Positions 62,430 to 64,000 of a DNA stretch of 64,000 bases are shown one piece after another. Below the pieces are notes generated by a model. That model did no database searches, was not told the origin of the DNA, and saw only the letters and a list, made by a program, of their open reading frames with translations. The position numbers and the translations under genes were made by a program. The DNA is from CANLBN01 sp034111645 (GTDB lineage Bacteria; Pseudomonadota; Gammaproteobacteria; Pseudomonadales; Cellvibrionaceae): NCBI GenBank assembly GCA_034111645.1, contig JAWUWW010000022.1, positions 1 to 64,000 on the forward strand. Direction: 5' to 3'. Positions within the stretch are counted from its first letter, which is position 1. Each line of letters starts with the position of its first letter.

Positions 62430-64000
62430 ATGATTGAATATCGCGGTTTCATTGTTGGCTTTCTCTTTATAGCCTTACTTATCGCCTGTGTAGTTGCTAC
62501 TATTTATGGTCGAAAATTAATCCGTATTGAAAAAACCGACGCTGTGTTTGGTAACCCAGCACGGGCGTTGGGTGGCTGGCATTGGATCATTACCGGTGTA
62601 AGCTTTATCTTATTGATTTGGTTCTACTTCTCTTGGGATACTGCACGTGCATTTTACCCTAAATCTGCCAATGAACTCTGCCAGATTGCAAAGTTAGACT
62701 ATGCAGTTAATCCAATTCGTTCAGTATTCCCTGTTGATGACGCTTATTTACGCGGCACTAGACTGTTAAAACGAGAGGCGTTACAGCTTGATGGTTTAGA
62801 GACACAGGTTGAGTTTTTAGGTCTAAATGTTAGTAAAAAAGAATCTGCATTACAGATTATTAGGTCAATGCGTGAAGCCAAGAATAGCCTAGCGTCAGAG
62901 CAATATATAGACTCAAAAACTATCCAACAGCTCACAAGAATTGAGATTCGAATTAACCAACTAACAAAAAATTTAGCGGATCCTAACTACCCCGGCATAC
63001 CGTCAGACGAACAAATAGAATTAGCTAACAATCAGGGTTCATGGGGTGATTCGCGTAATGAAATCCCTATTCATCCTGCAAGTCCTCAGGGCTATAAGTT
63101 CAATGCTGCCGCTAAAGAAATGAAAGAAATTGCTAGCGATTTTAGTCGTATCAAAAATAATAACTCTTATTTCTTAGAGAAAATCGAATTACTAAAAACT
63201 AGTCTTAAGAACTTCGACCAATCAACAGATGCTGCAACAGGCCTTAGCGAAACCGAAATTAATCAACGAAAGGATTTCTCTCAAGTACTAACGCGTGTTC
63301 TAGGACGTATAGACGATGCCTTTATTTTTCCGCCAACTGCACTAGTTGGTGTTGAAACTGCGCTAGCTGCACTTGAAAAAGAACAGCGCTCTCAACAGGG
63401 AGGAATGACGTTAATCAATGCCTTGCTGATGCCTGGTGGACGAATCGAAGCTGGCTCTAGCAATTGTAGCGAACAAGGCTCTGGACGCTGGTTACCGAAA
63501 CCTGCGGATACTTTGGCAACCTTTGCGCGCATAGCTGATCCTAACATTGGTTATAAAGGTCATCCCCTGCTTTGGTACAGAATGAAGCCTTTTGGTGAAA
63601 TGGTTGGATTTATTGTTCCGGATTTTATTGCGGATCTTATACCTGGTGGTTACCCCCGTCATACGGAATCGGGTATAACCAATGAAAACCTTAAAAGTAG
63701 CGTCTATAACTTTGCTACCGGTGACTTTAACTCATTTTCTGTTCCCGTACCCTCTGGTCATGTTTGGGATTCGTTACTTCGGGTATTAGCCGGCCTATTT
63801 TTTGGTATTATTCTGGGTGTCCCACTCGGTTTATTTATGGGCTTATCAAGATTCTGTAAAGGTTTCTTTGATCCTCTAATCGAGCTTTATCGTCCGGTGC
63901 CGCCACTCGCCTGGGCCCCACTTATACTCACAATTTTTGGTATTGGCGACGACGGTAAAATCTTCCTGTTATTTATGGTTGCTTTTGCCATTATGGTTAT
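62430..64000 (+). CDS. tauC: ABC transporter permease, TauC/SsuC type, with long N-terminal extension (partial)
   Basis: At least 523 codons, open at the right edge. Two membrane helices near the start (GFIVGFLFIALLIACVVATIY at about 7-26 and WIITGVSFILLIWFYFSW at about 53-71) are followed by some 370 residues of soluble, coiled-coil-rich sequence (about 90-440), with a PGGYPRHTE and a Trp/Pro-rich part near the end. Only at about 445 does the usual permease domain begin (VWDSLLRVLAGLFFGIILG, LYRPVPPLAWAPLIL, FGIGDDGKIFLLFMVAF). Ordinary TauC or SsuC proteins of about 270 residues begin there. The ATG is two bases past the tauB stop. No stop interrupts the frame, so the extension is really part of the gene. 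Confidence 0.85.
   Translation, partial: MIEYRGFIVGFLFIALLIACVVATIYGRKLIRIEKTDAVFGNPARALGGWHWIITGVSFILLIWFYFSWDTARAFYPKSANELCQIAKLDYAVNPIRSVFPVDDAYLRGTRLLKREALQLDGLETQVEFLGLNVSKKESALQIIRSMREAKNSLASEQYIDSKTIQQLTRIEIRINQLTKNLADPNYPGIPSDEQIELANNQGSWGDSRNEIPIHPASPQGYKFNAAAKEMKEIASDFSRIKNNNSYFLEKIELLKTSLKNFDQSTDAATGLSETEINQRKDFSQVLTRVLGRIDDAFIFPPTALVGVETALAALEKEQRSQQGGMTLINALLMPGGRIEAGSSNCSEQGSGRWLPKPADTLATFARIADPNIGYKGHPLLWYRMKPFGEMVGFIVPDFIADLIPGGYPRHTESGITNENLKSSVYNFATGDFNSFSVPVPSGHVWDSLLRVLAGLFFGIILGVPLGLFMGLSRFCKGFFDPLIELYRPVPPLAWAPLILTIFGIGDDGKIFLLFMVAFAIMV

Overview
The window reads as the chromosome of a motile, AT-rich, probably marine gammaproteobacterium. Two gene blocks follow the order I know from Pseudomonas aeruginosa. 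The first is flhA-flhF-flhG-fliA-cheY-cheZ-cheA-motC-motD-parC-parP-cheW-DUF2802. The second is cysG-serS-(crcB)-rarA-lolA-ftsK-trxB-aat-bpt-infA-clpA-clpS-cspD-icd. Together with the single-polypeptide isocitrate dehydrogenase and the osmolyte and C1 genes, this suggests an Oceanospirillales/Pseudomonadales-like organism. I cannot name a genus.

Layout. (1) 1-8260, minus strand: a two-partner-secretion locus in the order outer-membrane transporter (cdiB/fhaC type), HlyC-type toxin-activating acyltransferase (cdiC type), giant filamentous haemagglutinin (cdiA/fhaB type). The last gene runs off the left edge, so its C-terminal toxin and any immunity gene are not visible. This block looks richer in G+C than what follows. 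(2) 8261-10309: a spacer with short tandem repeats, then a 2Fe-2S flavin reductase. (3) 10310-24802, minus strand: the flagellar and chemotaxis cluster, including the ParC/ParP polar-positioning pair. cheB is missing from its usual place between cheA and motC. (4) 25535-46514: an MFS transporter, then the conserved housekeeping block. The trxB 3' end is repeated in tandem just past its stop codon. clpA carries a single in-frame TAG exactly at the Walker B glutamate of its first ATPase domain, beside intact aat, bpt and clpS. (5) 46639-62427 and on to the right edge: transport and C1/osmolyte catabolism. It holds a DctPQM TRAP transporter with a divergent IclR regulator, a GMC oxidoreductase, folD, a dimethylglycine/sarcosine-dehydrogenase-type flavoenzyme, purU and etfBA. 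A taurine-type ABC transporter follows, whose permease has a roughly 440-residue N-terminal extension.

How it fits together. The flavoenzyme would demethylate an N-methylated amine, pass electrons to EtfAB and load the methyl carbon on tetrahydrofolate; FolD and PurU would convert that carbon to formate. The N-degron genes (aat, bpt, clpS, clpA) form one neighbourhood whose unfoldase appears broken. The Cdi-like locus would act at the cell surface, with its exoprotein probably lipidated before export.

All coordinates and motifs were read by eye. Family names rest on recognised motifs and gene order, not on database searches. No tRNA, rRNA, CRISPR array or complete insertion sequence was seen.
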